Shown here: piece after piece, positions 21,801-35,460 of the stretch
Position numbering within the stretch: position 1 is the stretch's first letter
Layout of the letters: each line of letters begins with the position of its first letter
Assembly (NCBI RefSeq): GCF_009905375.1
Contig: NC_133657.1
Location: 44,690,192-44,754,191, forward strand
Source: Apium graveolens
Taxonomy: Eukaryota > Streptophyta > Magnoliopsida > Apiales > Apiaceae
DNA: 64,000 nucleotides
Reading direction: 5' to 3'
Translations under genes and position numbers: made by a program
The notes under the pieces: model-generated
What the model was told of the DNA's origin: nothing
Seen by the model: the letters and a program-made list of their open reading frames with translations, nothing else
Databases searched by the model: none

Positions 21801-22938
21801 CACACATGAACTACTAGCTATACTTAAGTTTCATTAACTATAAACAAGATTTCAACATCCAAATCACTACAAATCCAATCCAAACTCTAAACACACAAGC
21901 ATCATGCTTCTAATTTACTATATCCATCAAAACCATCATAATACTCAAAGTAAAGTTAGGGTTTGGAGGTGTTATACCTTCCTTGGAGTGATTAGAGTAG
22001 CTAGGAAGTCTTAGGGAGCCTCCTACAAGCTTGATCTTTTCAAAGAAATCAAGAACACAATGTTAGGTTTTGAAGTTTCTAAAAGTTAGATTGAAAGAAC
22101 TGTCAAAACGAGGGTCTTACCATGCTTATTTGGACGAGACTTGTGAACAATAGTTGTAGGCCATCTCAATACCTTTCCAAAGAGCTAGAGAACATACTAT
22201 TTGAGTGAGTATTGAAGGAGATATGGTAGTTTGAAGTTGCTGCTCTGGTTTTGGCCGAGAGCTTTTGTTCTTGGAAAGCAAAAGTCAACTTCTAATTTGT
22301 GTTTTGTGATTTGTTTTGCCTTGGATTGGTTGTTTTGTTTTTGTTTTGATTAATTAACCTTTTAACCATGGTAAATTTTGTGTGGTTTATAATCAACCAA
22401 CACTTCCTTCCCTTTTTGGTCATGCTTATGTCATCTGCTTATGTCATCTTGTTACACTTGTCTTCCTCTTGTTGGTGTGATGACATCATCGTCCATTAAC
22501 CTCTTTGATTAACCCCTAATTACTTGGCTAATGATCGCTGATATGTTATACGGTTCGCTTAACTTTCGTTCTCGTTTATTGTTTGAGGGATCATACCCGA
22601 GATCTTATTACTTGGGTTCCCCTAAACCTTTCTCAATATTTTATATTCCAGTTATGATCCTCTCTTATAATCCTTGAATTAAATCCTTTTAATCATGTAA
22701 CCTTATACTCAATTCTTTCGGTATCTGGTGGATTTTCGGGAAAAATCAAAGTGTTCGAATTTGGATTCTGACGATCTTTACATACACTTATTTACTTTAT
22801 GGAATACTAATACGATCTTAGAATTTCCATAACAGTTTTCCTATATAGCGTGGTCTGATAATTTTCCTTAACCAGCATCATCAGCAAAAGTTACTATTCA
22901 TCCGTGTTTCAAAAATTCCAAAAATTGGGGTTATTACA
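18850..22938 (-). repeat. 3' LTR of A2 (4,089 bp)
   Basis: Runs on the minus strand from TGTAATAACCCC (22938) to GGGGGTGTTATA (18850). The polypurine tract lies just outside at 22939. It contains the 56 bp tandem array (20615-20785), a TA microsatellite near 20825 and the conserved stem-loop near 21480. Confidence 0.92.
20615..20785. repeat. AT-rich tandem array in the A2 3' LTR, 3 units of 56 bp
   Basis: GGAGTC-type unit starts at 20615 (here GAAGTC), 20671 and 20727, a regular 56 bp period. Homologous to the arrays in the other family-A LTRs. Confidence 0.85.
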
Positions 22939-22951
22939 GTCTCCCCTCCTT
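22939..22951 (-). promoter_or_regulatory. Polypurine tract of A2
   Basis: The minus strand reads AAGGAGGGGAGAC directly before the 3' LTR start TGTAATAACC. It primes plus-strand synthesis and identifies 18850-22938 as the 3' LTR. Confidence 0.88.
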
Positions 22952-23640
22952 AAAAAGATTTTGTCCCGGAATCAGAGAGAAATGAATAGGGATACTTTCT
23001 TAGCATTGCACTTTCTAACTCTCAAGTCAATTTTCCCACATTGTGGTTCTACCATCAAACTCTGACTAGTTTGATAACCCTTCTCCTAAGCACTTGTTCC
23101 TTTTCAATCTATAACCTTTCCCGGTTGCTCCATATAGGTTACGTTTGGTTGCATGCCTATGCGCTCATATGTTAACTTCCCAATATGACTTAATATGTCC
23201 AAGGGTCTAACAATTCGTGGGCCTAGCTTTCCTTTCTTTCCGGACCACATCCCTCCTTTCCAAGGGAATACCTATAACAGCACTAGGTCCCCTACTTCCT
23301 ACTCTTTTTCATTTCGTGTCAAATCAATATACTTCTTATATCCATCTTGGGCTATTACCAGCCGTTCTCTGATTAGATCTATTATATCCTTGGTCCTTTG
23401 GACTACTGCGGGTCCGAGCATCTTGCGCTCTACAACTTCATCCTAACATAAGGGAGATCGACATTGTCTTCCCTCAAGGATCTCATAAGGCGATATCTCA
23501 ATACTGACATATGATCTATTATCGTAAGAAAACTCAATCCGTGCTAAGTGATCGTTCCAATTTCTCTCAAGTCTATTGCACAGACTCTCATCATAGCTTC
23601 TAGCATTATAGCTTTTGCTTCTCAATACCCATTCTTTTCC
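22952..23640 (-). pseudogene. Integrase C-terminal part of A2 (pseudogene)
   Basis: Open from 23625 to 23443 on the minus strand with SLCNRLERNWNDHLARIEF, SYDNRSYVSIEISPYEIL and GRQCRSPLC, the end of the gypsy integrase core. The C-terminal region follows in broken frames (KMLGPAVVQRTKDIIDLIRERL, GPRIVRPLDIL, QPNVTYMEQPGKVID). Compared with A4, about 112 bp are missing near 23170 (the HNVFHVSMLRK segment), with ATATG at the joint. The enzyme family inserts the cDNA into chromosomes; this copy is dead. Confidence 0.8.
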
Positions 23641-26071
23641 AGTTCTTAGTCATTACTATCTTCCGTACATAATACTATACTGGTTACACTTTTTCTCGTT
23701 AGCATTCTATAACCTTTTAATAATTGTGTCAACCTTAGTATCACGAACGCGTTTTCATTCCGAATACCACCATAACTTTACTACTCATTTTTCAGCTGTT
23801 TCTATTTTCCAAAGTCTGATCAATCATATAGAAGTAAAGGAATTTGTTGAGAGATCATTATGATCATGAACACTTGTTCTATTGCATAGTTAGTACAGAA
23901 GGTGGCCAGCCTTTAGTACTTGACAAGCAATTAAACAATAGCTGGTATCCTACTAGGCTTCTATCACACAGATAGATAGTCATTCGGCAATACCTCCCCT
24001 TCTGGAAGGGTTGTTCTTCTCAGCTTATACAAAATTAAAAAAAAAAGAACGAATTGAAGAGAATTGTATATATAAAAAAAATACTGCCACAAAAGATCTG
24101 GCTTGGAATCTACCTCTGAACTATAGAGGTTTGTCACAAGAGAACAAAACATATATATCTATATCAATATCCAGTATTATCGCATCGCATTTCACATGCT
24201 TAAATATTTTTGCTATTTCGTCTATCATTCTATGGACCCATGCTTTTCCTCGAGCTTATACTCAATCACCTTTGAAACTCCCTTGACAGCAAAAATCGAA
24301 TCTCGGATTTCATTATAGACATCATAGTTACTAGAATCCATTGTTATTCTGTAACCTTCTTTGTATAGTAATACTACTCTTTATCATAGGTAAATGATCG
24401 CCTTAGTTAGTCTACCGATGATTACTTATACATCACCACAACCCGATTAGTGGTACCCAATCTCAACATCCATTACACTACAACTCTCACGGTTGTAATC
24501 GGCTCATTATTCAAAGAATCGTTGTTGCATTACTATGGTCCACCACTGACCTACTATCATCATTCGTTTTCCTTGGAATCTTAATAGCTAACCATACGGA
24601 GTCCATACCTGTCGTATCGAATTATTCTAAGGAGGTAACATGATCACCGCTCATGATTCATAAAGAACACTCCTGAACCTGACGCACATATGACATGAAG
24701 CAGATAAAATTTCAGAAGAGTTTCAATGAAAGCAACGATAGTAGGTTAATACCATTATTAACCATATGTCTTTATTAGGAGACATGAAACTCAAAGGTTC
24801 ATTTAGTCCTCTCGTAACATGGTTCTGGCTTATCTCAAGATAGGACCTTCTAAAATAGATAGCCCGCTCACAGTGTTAACATGAATTAAATCTTTACCAA
24901 ACTACTATTACGGTTGAGTATCGTACAATCATCAGAAGAAATGTCAATCTTTCAAACCATAATACAACCTTCACGGCTTTAACCATCATCACTGTATTCC
25001 TCTGGCACGTGTGCTTATAATTATCCTCTTACACTTAAAGTGTCGGCCACCTCTTTGACCTTTCCTGGTAGTAAAATTTCCTTACAATCAATGTCATTTT
25101 TTTTAACCACCTCCAAATAAATTTTCTACCTCATTTCAATTACTGCTTATGTGAAAATGCTTTTCTTAAGTCCTGGTGAGAAGAAAAAAATCACCATTTT
25201 TTTTCCATAAGTCATTGCCTTATTCTTTAGATGTGAACATTGTCACGACTGACTCTCGATCATACTTAGGACGTCTCTTATCTTGGGTCCTTCTCATTTT
25301 CACCAATCTCGATCTTCATTGGCTCGATCTATACTTTCTTATGGTTCAACACGTGCCCACCTGGAATTATTATAATTATGTCATAATTCCTTTATCAAAA
25401 TTTCTATTCTTGAGAACTTTGAATATTACCTTTCTCCTTGTAAAACCTCTAAGGTTATATTTAAATTCTTCATCCGGTACTCCCTAGGTACAGGGCATAT
25501 CAAGATACTATTTACTAATACTAGAACCATTGTTTAAGTACTTCTAAAAAATTTCTCTACTGATCTTTAAAGGTTGTTGTTACCTTAGTCCTTCGTTCCA
25601 TACTACCCAACTCATAATGTCCCTATTAAGGGTGAAATGCCAACATTTATGCATTCCTCTATGGTTCATCTCAAGTTATCGAGGATCCATCCTTAATTCC
25701 ACCTTTTTTAAAAAGGTACTTGTATCCTTCCATAGATAAATCAAGTCATGTATCCCTGATAAGGGTGTCTTATTCAATCATTCCCATCTCGATAGTATAT
25801 GCCTAATTTCACAATAACATCTGTATTCAAAATGAGGTCAATCAATATGACCTCCAAAAGATAACAACGGTTATCCGCTTTTCTTGCCTGATTTAGTAAT
25901 GATAACAGGGATGTTCTAGAAGATATTGGTCGTGTTCAACGTGAACTTCTTCTTAATAAATCCTTATTTACTTTTGTTGTTTATCTCAACAGTGATCTCA
26001 ATATTGGGATATCTTTCATACTTGGCGTCTCCCTTTCTGGGTATCATGCCCCCAGTCTTACACTTCACTTT
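23641..26071 (-). pseudogene. Decayed pol interior of A2, left piece
   Basis: Homologous to 32116-34390 of A4 and, inverted, to 46760-49235 of A3. Stops occur in all frames. Near 25040 the minus strand retains a run like the RNase H tail (AAGGTCAAAGAGGTGGCCGA, compare GKAKEVAD in A3). I cannot place protease or RT. A3 is inserted at the right edge. Confidence 0.6.
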
Positions 26072-27049
26072 TGTAATAACCCCAAATTTTGGAATTTTTG
26101 AAACCCTTATGAATAGTGCTTTTTGCTGATTATGCTGAATAAGAAAACTTTTCATGCCACACTATGTAGGGGTTCTTTTATGGATATTCTGATATTTTAT
26201 TGGTACTCTATATGATATATAAGTGTATGTAAAGATCGTCAGAACCCAAATTTGAACATTTTGATTTTTTCCCGAAAATCCACCAGATATCGAAAGAATT
26301 GGGTATAAGGTAACAGGATAAAAAGGATTTAAATTCTAGGATTTTAAGAGAGGATCATAAAAGGAATATAATGTATTGAGAAAGGTTAAGGAGACCCAAG
26401 TAATAAGATCCCGGGTATGATCCGTCAAACGATAAATGAAAACGAAAGTTAAACGAACCGTATAACAGATCAGCAGTCATTAGCCAAGTAATTAGAAGCT
26501 AATCAAAGAGGTTAGTGAGGATGATGTCCTCAAACCAATAAGAAGAGGACAAAGGTGGGAGGGTGACATCACATGGTGACATAAGCATGACCAAAGCAAA
26601 GTGTGTTGTTGGTTGATTTAGAACCACACAAAAGTTACCATGGTAAAAGGTAATAAAACAAAACAAATCAAAAGCAACCAACCAAGTCAACCAACAATTC
26701 ATTTTCACCAAAAAAAAACACAAAGCTATTTCATTTTCTTCATCTTTGCTCTCGGCTTTCAAGGAAAAAGCAAGGAAGAAAAATCCAAAGTCCAAGCTCC
26801 ACTCAAGCATAAATTCCATGGTTTGTTTTATGGATTCTACATTTAATAACTTAGCTTGGGTATGATTTTAAGCTCTTGATTCAAATGGATTCATAGCTAA
26901 TTAATTCACCAAAGATTAGGGTGAATAGTGTTTTTAAATTTTAACTTTGTGTTTCTTGATTTCATTTGCAAGATCAAGGTTATATAAGGATAGATCAAGG
27001 TTCTTTGAGGCTCCCTAGTAACTTTCCACCCTCCAAGAAAGGTATAAAT
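26072..27049 (+). repeat. 5' LTR of A3, first piece
   Basis: Starts TGTAATAACCCC and matches 50018-50994 of the 3' LTR nearly base for base (two differences in the first 180 bp). It ends in GGTATAAAT where A4 is inserted; the 3' LTR reads straight through as GGTATAAATCTTCACACC near 50986. Confidence 0.93.
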
Positions 27050-30000
27050 TGTAACACCCCCAGATCCGGGGTCGGGGATCCGGGTCGTCACGGTCTTTCT
27101 TTCCACAATATCACTTCACTTAATTAATAATAAATAACCTTATGCTGTGACCCCACACTAACACACACCACAACCCGTTATAGTCTCAGAGATGAAATTT
27201 AAATAAGTACAAGTCTTTGAATCCACCATTTAAAAGTTATTACAACCCAAAATGATTACTTGATAAATTTACAGTTAATTGCCATTATCTGCCACAAGTT
27301 ATAATTATACATAATTGATTCTCAAAAGTAGATGGTCTGATCTACAATAGATCTACCTCTGCAGCTATAGCAGCTACAACATCAACGGGAAGACGCGGAA
27401 CGCTTCCCACGCGCTTGCGCTGGGTCTGCTGGAGTCTGGCCGTCTTTCCTAACTGTTGTTGTGTGATGAAGAAATAAAGCAAGGGTGAGCAGCAAGCCCA
27501 CCAAAATAATATGTATAATGATTTACAATATATGAGCCTACTCATAATACTCATGAAAGTCTTGGTCAAAAGAAATGAACCAAGTTTGATATCTTAATGC
27601 GATGAAGTCGCAAAATATTCAGTATATATACATATATACTTTTCAAAATATTGGAAGTCCTCTTCCATGCGTAATATACACAAAGTCCCAGTGTATAACT
27701 GTATAAAAAAATATCGTTGCAAGGTGATCTCATATATCTAACCTTGTTTCAACGTTTTTCTGAAAATCTTTGTCATTCCTAAGACAATTATTAATTAGAT
27801 ATAAGTTTAAAATATGAGGTTACCAAATACCCCAATATACTTATATCTTTCCCAATACTACTTGAACTACCACCGTTCAAGTTATAATCAGTTTCAAAAG
27901 TTCATCACATAGATGAGACTACAAGACAAGATTTGAATAGATTCAATCTTTGAAATATTATTGAATGAAATAAAGTTACGAGATACTTTATTTAGTCCCG
28001 ATATATATATATCCACATATATATATCTCTTAAACATTTCCTGGAACCTCTGTTATGTAAAGTATGAACAGAGTTTGAAACATCCAATGAATTTTGGAAA
28101 GGAAAAGAAAACCTTTGGCATAAACCAGATATCTTGCTGATCAGGCAAAGATACCCATAAGTAACCTTTTCTACTAGTAGATGGACGAATTCCCCACTGG
28201 TCATCACCCTGGTCATAATTAGGACCTTATGCTGGACTGCCACTCAGCCACTTATGCATTTGATGGACTCCCACTGAGCCACTTACACTATCATGGATGC
28301 CCACTGAGCCCATGTTGCTTATGCCGACTCAATAGATGGACTTACTTCCCGAACGTTGGGTAAGTAATCAATTCATTTACCAAAACTGCAACCTTGTTGC
28401 GAATATAAAATACACCACAGAGCCGGATTCCCCAGGTTTTGAACGAGTATTTAAATCCCCTTTAAAAGGAAGATCTTAAATATAAAAATGAGTTTTGGGA
28501 TCCGCTCTAACTTTTAAAAATCATTTTGAAGACTCGAAAACACTTTAAAGAGTGTTTGGAGTAAAGCTGATTTAATGAAGTAAATCAGTCCCCAGAATAT
28601 TTAAAAAATGACTGAATATTATTATTTAAATAATATTCCCATAAAGAATAATCTTTTATAAAAATAATTGAAGTAGAAGTTTTAAAACTTATACTTGAAA
28701 CGAGTATTAAATAACCAAAGATATACTTATATGAAAGTATTATCTTTATTTGAATAATCGAAAATAAGTTTGATTATTAACACCTTATTCTTTAATAAAA
28801 TAAAGCATATATTTCAGCAAATAATCGGAGTCATAGATCCTCAAATGAATATTCAAATAATATTCATTAAATAATATAAACTGAGTCGTAAGCCTTCGAA
28901 TGAATATTCAAATAATATTCAATAAATAATATAAAAGAGTCATAAGCCCTCGAATGAATATTCAAAATAATATTCAATAAATAAATAAGCTGAGTCATAA
29001 GCCCTCGAATGAATATTCGAAATAATATTCAATAAATAAATAAGCTGAGTCATAAGCCCTCGAATGAATATTCGAAATAATATTCAATAATAAAATAAAG
29101 TTAAAGTTATCGAATAAACCTTATTCGATTAATAGTTTGGAAAAACTATAACCATATATATATATATATAAATAAATATATATATATAATATACTCGGGA
29201 ACATCGACTCCCGGTTTAGAAATATGATCACCTTTTATCCCCTATACTAAGGGTATCCGCAACTACTTGCTTATTTCTAGCATAGGCATTATGCAACTAT
29301 AAGCATTGAAATCAACAGATAGATAACCAGATTACGAAACAGACATGCATATATACCATATTAGCATGCTCCAATATATCGCAAAATTTGCTAATAACAA
29401 TCATGCAATATCACAAGATAATGCATATACATATATTTACATCACAGCAACAGTATAACGGGTAGAAAACTTGCCTGAGCGACTGGGGGTTACGAATGGC
29501 TCGGGACGAGTCTGGTAACCTATAAGCAACAAGTAAGTTGGAATTAAACCAAAGTCACTTGTAAATCTATACTTTAACTAACTTAGACTCTAACGCTCGT
29601 TTTGCGCTCACTGATTCGCTTAAGTCACTCGGGTACCCTCGGCTCCACCATTTTTAATAATTTAACCTTTACGAGTTTTAAAGCGATTCCTCCGCGAGTG
29701 TCTTACCAACTGCCTAACACACTTACCATAAATGTTTCATACTTCAATTAGTCCTTTTTGGTCTTTAACCTATGTTTCAAAGTAAGGCGAGGGGAAATGT
29801 TTCGTTCGCGAAACGTCGTTACTTGAAACGGTCGTTTCTCCTAAACCGTGCATCGGAATCGAACGAACTACATATCAAAACGAAGCTCGTAACATGAGCT
29901 ACCTAAACATGGCAGTGGTCACAATCTAGCAGGGGGTCCTCGGGTCCTAATGTTATGCACAAAACAGTCTAAAGAAAATCGGACGTTACGACGGCTATGT

Positions 30001-31304
30001 TTACGCGATTACCAATATTTATACCACTCTAATTCTTTACCAATTCACTACAAACCACCGAACCATCATCAATACCTCAAACACAACTTATATCAAGGCA
30101 AAGTCAGTCCATAATCTCAAGGTTTTCCAACTTATTCAACCATAAACATGATCTACTAACCATAACTTAAGATTCATTAACCATTAACCAAGATTCATAT
30201 CCAAAATCACCACAAATCCAACCAAACCATCTAACATACATGGATCTTGCTATACATACATGGATATTTCTATATATACATTAATCCATCCATAAACTCA
30301 TCAAAACTCAAAGTTCAAACTATAAGTTAAAGGTGAAAGTTGTTTATACCTCCTTGAAGCTTCCTAACACAACCCAAGAGCTTTGAATGCCTAAAAGAAC
30401 CTTGATCCTTACTTGTATAACCTTAATCTTTCATAAAAATTCAAGAAAACTAAAGTTATTTCTTGAAGGTTACTATTCACCATCTTCTTCCTTGATTTAT
30501 AGAAAAAGATTGGCTTGGAATTAGAAGCTTAAACTTATAGGAAGTATGTAACTATCCATGGGGAAGCTTAGATAATTACCTTGCTAAATAGTAAGTGGTG
30601 GAGCTTGGATCTTCAAATTTTAAGAAAAGCACCCGAGAGCTTCATGAACAAAGCCTTGGTTGCTTGGTTTTTTTGATGAAAATGATTTTTGCTTGGCTTG
30701 GTTGCTTGGTTTTTTGTGCTTGCTTTAGTCAATTACCTTCTTGCCCTTGAATTTGTGTGGTTCTCATTCAACCACACCTCCTTCCTTCCCATGTCATGCT
30801 TATATCATCCTCATGATGTCATTCTCCCTTCCTTGTCCTCTTTCTATTGGTTGGATGACATCATTCCCACTAATCCCTTTGATTAACTTCCTAATCGTTT
30901 GCCTAATGACCGCTGATCTGTTATACGGTTCGCTTAACTTTCGTTCTCGTTTATCGTTTGAAGGATCATACCCGGGATCTTATTACTTAGGTTCCCTTAA
31001 CCTTTCTCAATACCTTATATTCCTTTTTATGATCCTCTATTATAATCCTTTAATTTAAATCCTTTTTATCCTGTTACCTTATACTCAATTCTCTCCGTAT
31101 CTTGTGGATTTCCGGGAAAACCAAAGTGTTCGGAATTGGATTCTGACGATCTTTACATACACTTATATACCACATAGAGTACTAATAATATCCCATAAGA
31201 TCAATAACAGAACCCCTACATAGCGTGGCATGAAAAGTTTTCTCGTTCAGCAAAAACACTATTCATAAGGGTTTCAAAATTTCTCAAAAATTGGGGTTAT
31301 TACA
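27050..31304 (-). repeat. 3' LTR of A4 (4,255 bp)
   Basis: Minus strand from TGTAATAACCCC (31304) to GGGGGTGTTACA (27050). Almost identical to 36691-40947; single-base differences include those near 27395 and 28277. Contains the tandem array at 28827-29098 and the stem-loop near 29813. Confidence 0.95.
28827..29098. repeat. AT-rich tandem array in the A4 3' LTR, 5 units
   Basis: Five units with GGAGTC or GAGTC, CCTCGAATGAATATTC and AATATTCAATAAATAA, spaced by about 50-57 bp. The last two units are nearly identical to each other, suggesting recent duplication. More units than in A1 and A2. Confidence 0.85.
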
Positions 31305-31317
31305 GTCTCCCCTCCTT
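31305..31317 (-). promoter_or_regulatory. Polypurine tract of A4
   Basis: The minus strand reads AAGGAGGGGAGAC immediately before the 3' LTR. Identical to that of A2. Confidence 0.9.
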
Positions 31318-32115
31318 AAAAGGATTCCGTCCCGGAATCAGATAGAAAATGAATAGGGATACTCTCTTAGCATTGCACTTTCTAACTCTCGAGTAAATTT
31401 TCCCATATTGTGGTTCTACCACCAAACTCTGCCTAGTTTGATAATCCTTCTCCTAAGCACTTGTTCCTTTTCACTCTATAACCCTTCCTGGTTGCTCCAT
31501 ATAGGTTACGTCGGGTTGCATATCTATGCGCTCATATGCCCCTATTTGACTGGCATCCGAATTACACTTCCTTAACATTGATACGTGGAACACGTTATGA
31601 ACTTGCTACATATTCGGGGTTAGGGCTAGCTTATATGCTAACTTCCCAAACGTCTTAATATATCCAAGGGTCCAACAAATTGTAGACTTAGCTTTCCTTT
31701 CTTTCCGAACCTCATCAATCCTTTCCAAGGGATACCTATAACATTACTAGGTCCCCTATTTCATACTCTTTATCCTTTCGTGTCAAATCAACATACTTAT
31801 CATGTCCATCTTGGGCTACTACCAGCCGTCCTCTGATTAGATCTATCATATCCTTGGTCCTTTGGACTACTGCAGGTCCGAGCATCTTGCGCTCTACAAC
31901 TTCATCCTAACATAAGGGAGATCGACATTATCTTCCCTCAAGAATCTCATAAGGCGACATCTCGATAATGACATATGATCTATTGTCGTAAGATAACTCA
32001 ATCCGAATTAAGTGATCATTCCAAATTCTTTCAAGTCTATTGCACAGACTCTCATTATAGCTTTTATCATTAGAGCTTCTGCTTCTCAATACCCATTCTT
32101 TTCCAGTTCGTAATC
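31318..32115 (-). pseudogene. Integrase C-terminal part of A4 (pseudogene)
   Basis: The minus strand shows SLCNRLERIWNDHL near 32050, then DNRSYV, CRSPLC, VQRTKDMIDLIRGRLVVAQD and the tail HNVFHVSMLRKCNSDASQ near 31590, followed by QPDVTYMEQPGRVI. These match the integrase core end and C-terminal domain of plant gypsy elements. Stops interrupt the frame, and none of the fragments is long enough to be functional. Confidence 0.8.
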
Positions 32116-34925
32116 GCTAATACCTTCTGTTCCTAATATTATACTGGTTATACTTTTGCTCGCTAGCGTTCTATAACCTTTTAATAACCACGTCAACCTT
32201 AGTATCACGAATGTGTTCCCATTCCGCATACTACCACCACTTTATTACTCCTTTTTCAGTTGTTTCTATTTTCCAAAATTTGATCAATCAAATAGAAGTA
32301 AAGGAATTTGTTGAGAGATCACTATGATCATGAACACTTGTTATATCGCATAGTTAGTACAGAAGGTGGCCAGCCTTTAGTACTTGACAAGCAATTAAAC
32401 AACATGTGGTATCCTACTAGGCTTCTATCACAAAGATAGATAGTCATTCGGCAATACCTCCCCTTCTGGAAGGGTTGTTCTTCTCAGCTTACATGAAATG
32501 AAAAGAAGAGAAAAGAACAAATTGAAGAGAATTGTATATATGAAAAAAAATATACTGCCACAAAATATCTGGCTTGGAACCTACATCGAGCATTATAGCC
32601 TCGCATTTTGCATGCTTAAATATTTTCGCTATCCCGTCCATCATTCTATGGACCCACACTCTTCCTCGAGCTTATACATAATCACCTTTGAAACTCCCTC
32701 GACATCGAAAATCGAATCTGGGATCTCATTCTATACATCATCGTTACTAGAATTCTATGCTTGCACCGCATCCTTCCTCGTATAATAATACGACTCTCTA
32801 TTGATAAGAAAGAATAATTATTCACTAGGTAGATACTCTACTTAATTAGTCTATCAATGATAACTTATACACTACCACGACCCGATTAGTGGTACTCAAT
32901 CTCAACACCCATTCCAATACAACTCTCACGGTTGTAATCAGCTCATTACTCGCAGAATCATTGCTGCCTTACTATGGTCCACCACTGACCCACTGTCATC
33001 ATTCACTTTCCATGAAATCTTAATAGCTAACCATACGGAGTCCATACATGTCGTATCAAATCCTTCTAAGGAGGTAACATAATCACCATTTCTGATTCAT
33101 GAAGAACACTCCTGATCTCAAAGGTTCGTTTATCCTTTTGAAACATGGTCCAGGCTCATTCTCAAGATAGTACCTTCTAAGATAGATAGCCCGCTCATGG
33201 CGATTACACGAATTAAACTTTTACCAACTACTATTACGGTTGGATATTGCACAGTCATCAGAAGGAATGTCAATCTTCCAAACCATAATACAACCTTCAT
33301 AGCTTTAACCATCATCACTGTATTCCTTTGGCACAAGCGCCTATAATTATCCTCTTACCTTTAAAGTGTCGGCCACCTCTTTGGCCTTTCCTGATAGTAA
33401 AATTTCCTTACAGTCAATGTCATTTTAACCACCTCCAAATAAATTTTCTACCTTATTTCAATCACAGCTTATGTGAAAATGCTTTCCTTAAAATCTGATG
33501 AGTAAAAAAAAAAATATCACCATTTTTCCATAAGTTATTGCCTCAATCTTTAGAGGTTAATCACTGTCACGACTGACTCTCAATCATACTTAGAACATCT
33601 TTTATCTTAAGTCCTAATTGCCCTGAACAATTTCGACCATTACTGGTTCGATCCATACTTTCTCGTGGTTTAACACGTGCCCCATTTGGCATCATTATAA
33701 TTACGTCATATTTCCTTTATCCACATTTCTATTCTTGAGAATTTTGAATATCACCTTTTTCCTTATAAAACCTCTAAGGTTATCCTTCAATCGTTCCTCC
33801 TGTATTCCCTAGATACAGGGCATATCACAATACCATTTACTAATAGTAGAACCATTGTCTATATACTTCTGCAAAATTTCTCCACTGATCCTTAAAGGTT
33901 ATTATTACCTTAATGTTTTCCAATTCATACTGTCAAAACTCATACTATCCCTATCAAGGGTGAAATGCCAACCTTTATGCATTCCCCTAGGATTCGTTTT
34001 AAGTTACCGATGTTCTATCCTTAATTCCACCTTTAAAAAGGTACAAGCATCCTTCCATGGATAAATAAAGTCATATATCCCTGATATGGTTATCTTATTC
34101 AATCATTCCCACCTCGATAGTAAATGCCTAATTTCACAATAACATCTGTATACAAAATGAGGTTAATCAAAATGGCCTCCAAAAGATAACAACGGTTATC
34201 CGCTTTTCTTGCCTAATCTGGTAACGATAACATGGATGTTCTGGAAGATATTGGTCGTGTTCAACGTGAACTTCTTCTTAATAATTCCTTATTTACTTTT
34301 GTTGTTTATCTCAACAGTCACCTCAATGTTGGGATATCTTTCATATCTGGCGTCTCCCTTTCTGGGTATCATGCCACCGGTCTTACACTTCACCTTCTTG
34401 AAGGTCACTTCCTTCATCCAATTTTCTTAATTTCTTACTTTCTTATCCCCTTAGTCTATCCGCGTCTCATTATTTATCCTTCGAATTATCTCAAGGTTTC
34501 CTCGAATCCTCCCAACTTACAGGGGATAAACTATATGCATCTCTTATGCCTTCAACCGTCAACTTTAACTCATGGTGAATCACCCTCATCCTGACGATCA
34601 TATACTTTTCTATTTCTATTACTATTAATAGGAGTCTTTAGGGTTTCCTCATACCCAACTCCCTTATCATTCCTCAAACTCTGTTGCCTTTTTATTCCTT
34701 TCCACTTCAATTCCTTTTTATTTTCCTTTCTCTTATCATTATTTCATGAACCAACACAACATAAGCATTGATTTCAAATATCCCGTCATTCTGGATTCGC
34801 GTCTTCAGAACGAATCTTAACAACTTTTACAGCTTAGATTCATAATTCATCATACTCGTCTGCCTTTGTTCTGGCTCTAAAGCTTTTACACTATTCCATA
34901 ACCTTGGGAATTACGATCCCGAAAA
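32116..34925 (-). pseudogene. Decayed pol and gag-end interior of A4
   Basis: Homologous to A2 (23641-26071 and on into 54131-54620), A3 (46380-49235, inverted) and A1 (1988-3079). Stops in all frames. A stretch near 33365-33385 resembles the RNase H tail (minus strand GGCCAAAGAGGTGGCCGACA). Protease and RT cannot be recognised by eye. Antisense open frames such as 34232-34594 (+) are by-products. Confidence 0.6.
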
Positions 34926-35460
34926 CAATTGGCTGAACTTTAATCAGTTTATTATAATCTCTTGCTCCGTGCCTTCCTTGGCCTTTCACCAGCGTGTGGT
35001 CTCTCTCTTGGGAGGGTAAGTGACAAAACAGTCTTTTATGGTTCGTCAATCATTTAGAATCTCAAATGATTCATCTATTTCCTTTAGCCAGGCTCTTGCC
35101 TCGACTGGGTCAGCTTGTTCCTTGGAACTCTGAGAGCTTAGCGACTTAAAGGTCATGAAAGAATTTCCCACCGCACTGTCTCCTCAGGGTGGTGGTTGGG
35201 GATAATAGTCTAAGTTCTGTCTAGACAGGTCCATGAATTGCCGTATAGGGGTACCATCTCGGGTCTCCTTTCCTTACTCGACTTTTTGTTTCCTTAGTAT
35301 GAAATGTTTCATCCTACTCCCCATAATTGGGGTCATCTTTTAATTTAAAATCCTCATTTTCCACTCCATTATGTCATGGGTTCCTTCTATCTTGATGGCG
35401 ACCTCCCTGACTATCACGTTCAGGGTTTGCTCTAAATCTTATTCCTCAAACTAGCTTTCA
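34926..35460 (-). pseudogene. gag remnant of A4
   Basis: The minus strand near 35130-34985 reads KEQADPVEARAWLKEIDES and, after a stop, CFVTYPPKRETTRW followed by a stop where the family has a second Trp. This is the Gag particle domain. The Gag start (MPPR) seen in A1 is missing: the sequence upstream changes to the integrase-linker segment at about 35460. Confidence 0.7.

Noticed and set aside
18850..22938. Solo LTR
   Set aside because: A polypurine tract and integrase remnant lie directly beside it, and its partner LTR with matching target duplication is at 56451-60506.
28827..29098. Centromeric satellite
   Set aside because: The array is short, AT-rich and confined to the same position within each family-A LTR.
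30689..31058. Identical small ORFs in both A4 LTRs (also 40332-40701, 27342-27569, 36983-37210)
   Set aside because: Identity reflects the recent LTR duplication. The frames are not conserved in the A1, A2 or A3 LTRs.
34232..34594. 120-codon + strand frame in the A4 interior
   Set aside because: Antisense to the element; homologous DNA in A1 and A3 does not keep the frame, and no motif is present.
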